DNA of 5,553 nucleotides from Gammaproteobacteria bacterium (lineage in GTDB: Bacteria; Pseudomonadota; Gammaproteobacteria; UBA7966): assembly GCA_003485715.1 (NCBI GenBank), contig DNIF01000075.1, positions 1 to 5,553 on the forward strand, in the 5' to 3' direction. Below the pieces are notes generated by a model. It did not search any database. It saw only the letters and a program-made list of their open reading frames with translations, and had not been told where the DNA came from. Numbering within the stretch: the first letter of the stretch is position 1; the number at the start of each line of letters is the position of its first letter. Both the position numbers and the translations under genes were made by a program. This document shows positions 5,281 to 5,553 of this stretch, in pieces.

Positions 5281-5527
5281 TCAGAAGGAATGCCCTGAAA
5301 ACGAAGGGATTAAGACCATCAGCAAGACCAAGAATAACAATTTCACTCCTCAGAAGGAATGCCCTGAAAACGAAGGGATTAAGACGAAGCTTACCCTTCG
5401 ACAAAACGGCCTTCGCACTCAGAAGGAATGCCCTGAAAACGAAGGGATTAAGACGTTGCAGGAGTTCCTCACGCTCTGGGTCGTCAACTCAGAAGGAATG
5501 CCCTGAAAACGAAGGGATTAAGACCGT

Positions 5528-5553
5528 AGATCGGAAGAGCACACGTTGAACTC
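5528..5553 (+). other. Illumina TruSeq adapter remnant at the contig end (artefact)
   Basis: The sequence AGATCGGAAGAGCACACGT followed by TGAACTC is the standard TruSeq read-1 adapter with one C missing. It is not biological. Only three spacer bases (5525-5527) lie between the last repeat and the adapter, so the array was cut here by library or assembly effects. Confidence 0.95.

Larger units (their letters stand above)
4649..5524 (+). CRISPR. CRISPR array: 13 identical 37-nt repeats, 12 complete spacers, truncated
   Basis: The repeat begins CTCAGAAGGAATGCCC and ends GAAGGGATTAAGAC. All 13 copies are identical, starting at 4649, 4720, 4789, 4859, 4928, 4999, 5069, 5139, 5210, 5280, 5349, 5418 and 5488. 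The flanking bases vary, which fixes the 37-nt length. Each repeat holds a short inverted repeat, CCCT-(8 nt)-AGGG, which could form the crRNA stem. The likely 5' handle is ATTAAGAC. Spacers are 32-34 nt: 4686-4719, 4757-4788, 4826-4858, 4896-4927, 4965-4998, 5036-5068, 5106-5138, 5176-5209, 5247-5279, 5317-5348, 5386-5417 and 5455-5487. A thirteenth spacer begins at 5525 but only 3 nt precede adapter sequence. No degenerate terminal repeat is present, so the leader-distal end is missing. Long open frames across the array are artefacts of the repeat and are not genes. Confidence 0.99.

Noticed and set aside
4708..5506. Open frames through the array with repeated peptides such as RRNALKTKGLR and QKECPENEGIK
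   Set aside because: They are translations of the CRISPR repeat, which lacks stops in some frames; not proteins.
4649..5524. Type I assignment of the locus from the repeat alone
   Set aside because: The repeat form does not decide the type, and no Cas3, Cas5, Cas7 or Cas8 gene is present; the cOA sensors point to type III instead, though Cas10 is not seen.
5525..5553. A thirteenth spacer of 29 nt
   Set aside because: All but the first three bases are sequencing adapter.

Overview
The window looks like part of a chromosome or metagenomic contig from a GC-rich bacterium, most likely a proteobacterium judging by codon use and protein style; the exact taxon cannot be fixed from the sequence. 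All recognisable genes lie on the + strand, are tightly packed and often overlap. They form the accessory and adaptation end of a CRISPR-Cas locus that is probably type III. That type is inferred from two cyclic-oligoadenylate (cOA) sensor genes; no Cas10, Csm/Cmr or Cas6 gene is inside the window, and they would be expected upstream or elsewhere.

Layout: (1) 1-404, the last codons of a probable antitoxin gene and a VapC-like PIN-domain toxin. (2) 404-2086, two putative cOA-responsive effectors: a small membrane-anchored SAVED-like protein and a Can2/Card1-like CARF nuclease. (3) 2087-2140, a short gap with a perfect palindrome. (4) 2141-4554, an unusual four-gene adaptation module, cas2-cas1-cas1'-cas2'. 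It holds a catalytically complete Cas1, a second shorter Cas1-like protein in which the catalytic Glu/His/Asp motifs are not visible, and two different Cas2 proteins. (5) 4555-4648, a short, not AT-rich leader. (6) 4649-5524, a CRISPR array with 13 identical 37-nt repeats and 12 spacers of 32-34 nt. (7) 5528-5553, a near-exact Illumina TruSeq adapter, so the contig end is artificial and the array is cut off there.

How it may work together (inference): the array is transcribed away from the cas genes. The type III complex guided by its crRNAs would make cOA on recognising target RNA. cOA would activate the Can2-like nuclease (DNA/RNA cleavage) and the membrane SAVED protein (possible membrane effector). 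The double Cas1/Cas2 module would supply new spacers.

Most notable observations: the paired active and apparently inactive Cas1 with two Cas2s; several spacers that contain perfect hairpins, more than expected by chance; and two spacers against the same site in related targets, differing by substitutions that are conservative in coding terms.
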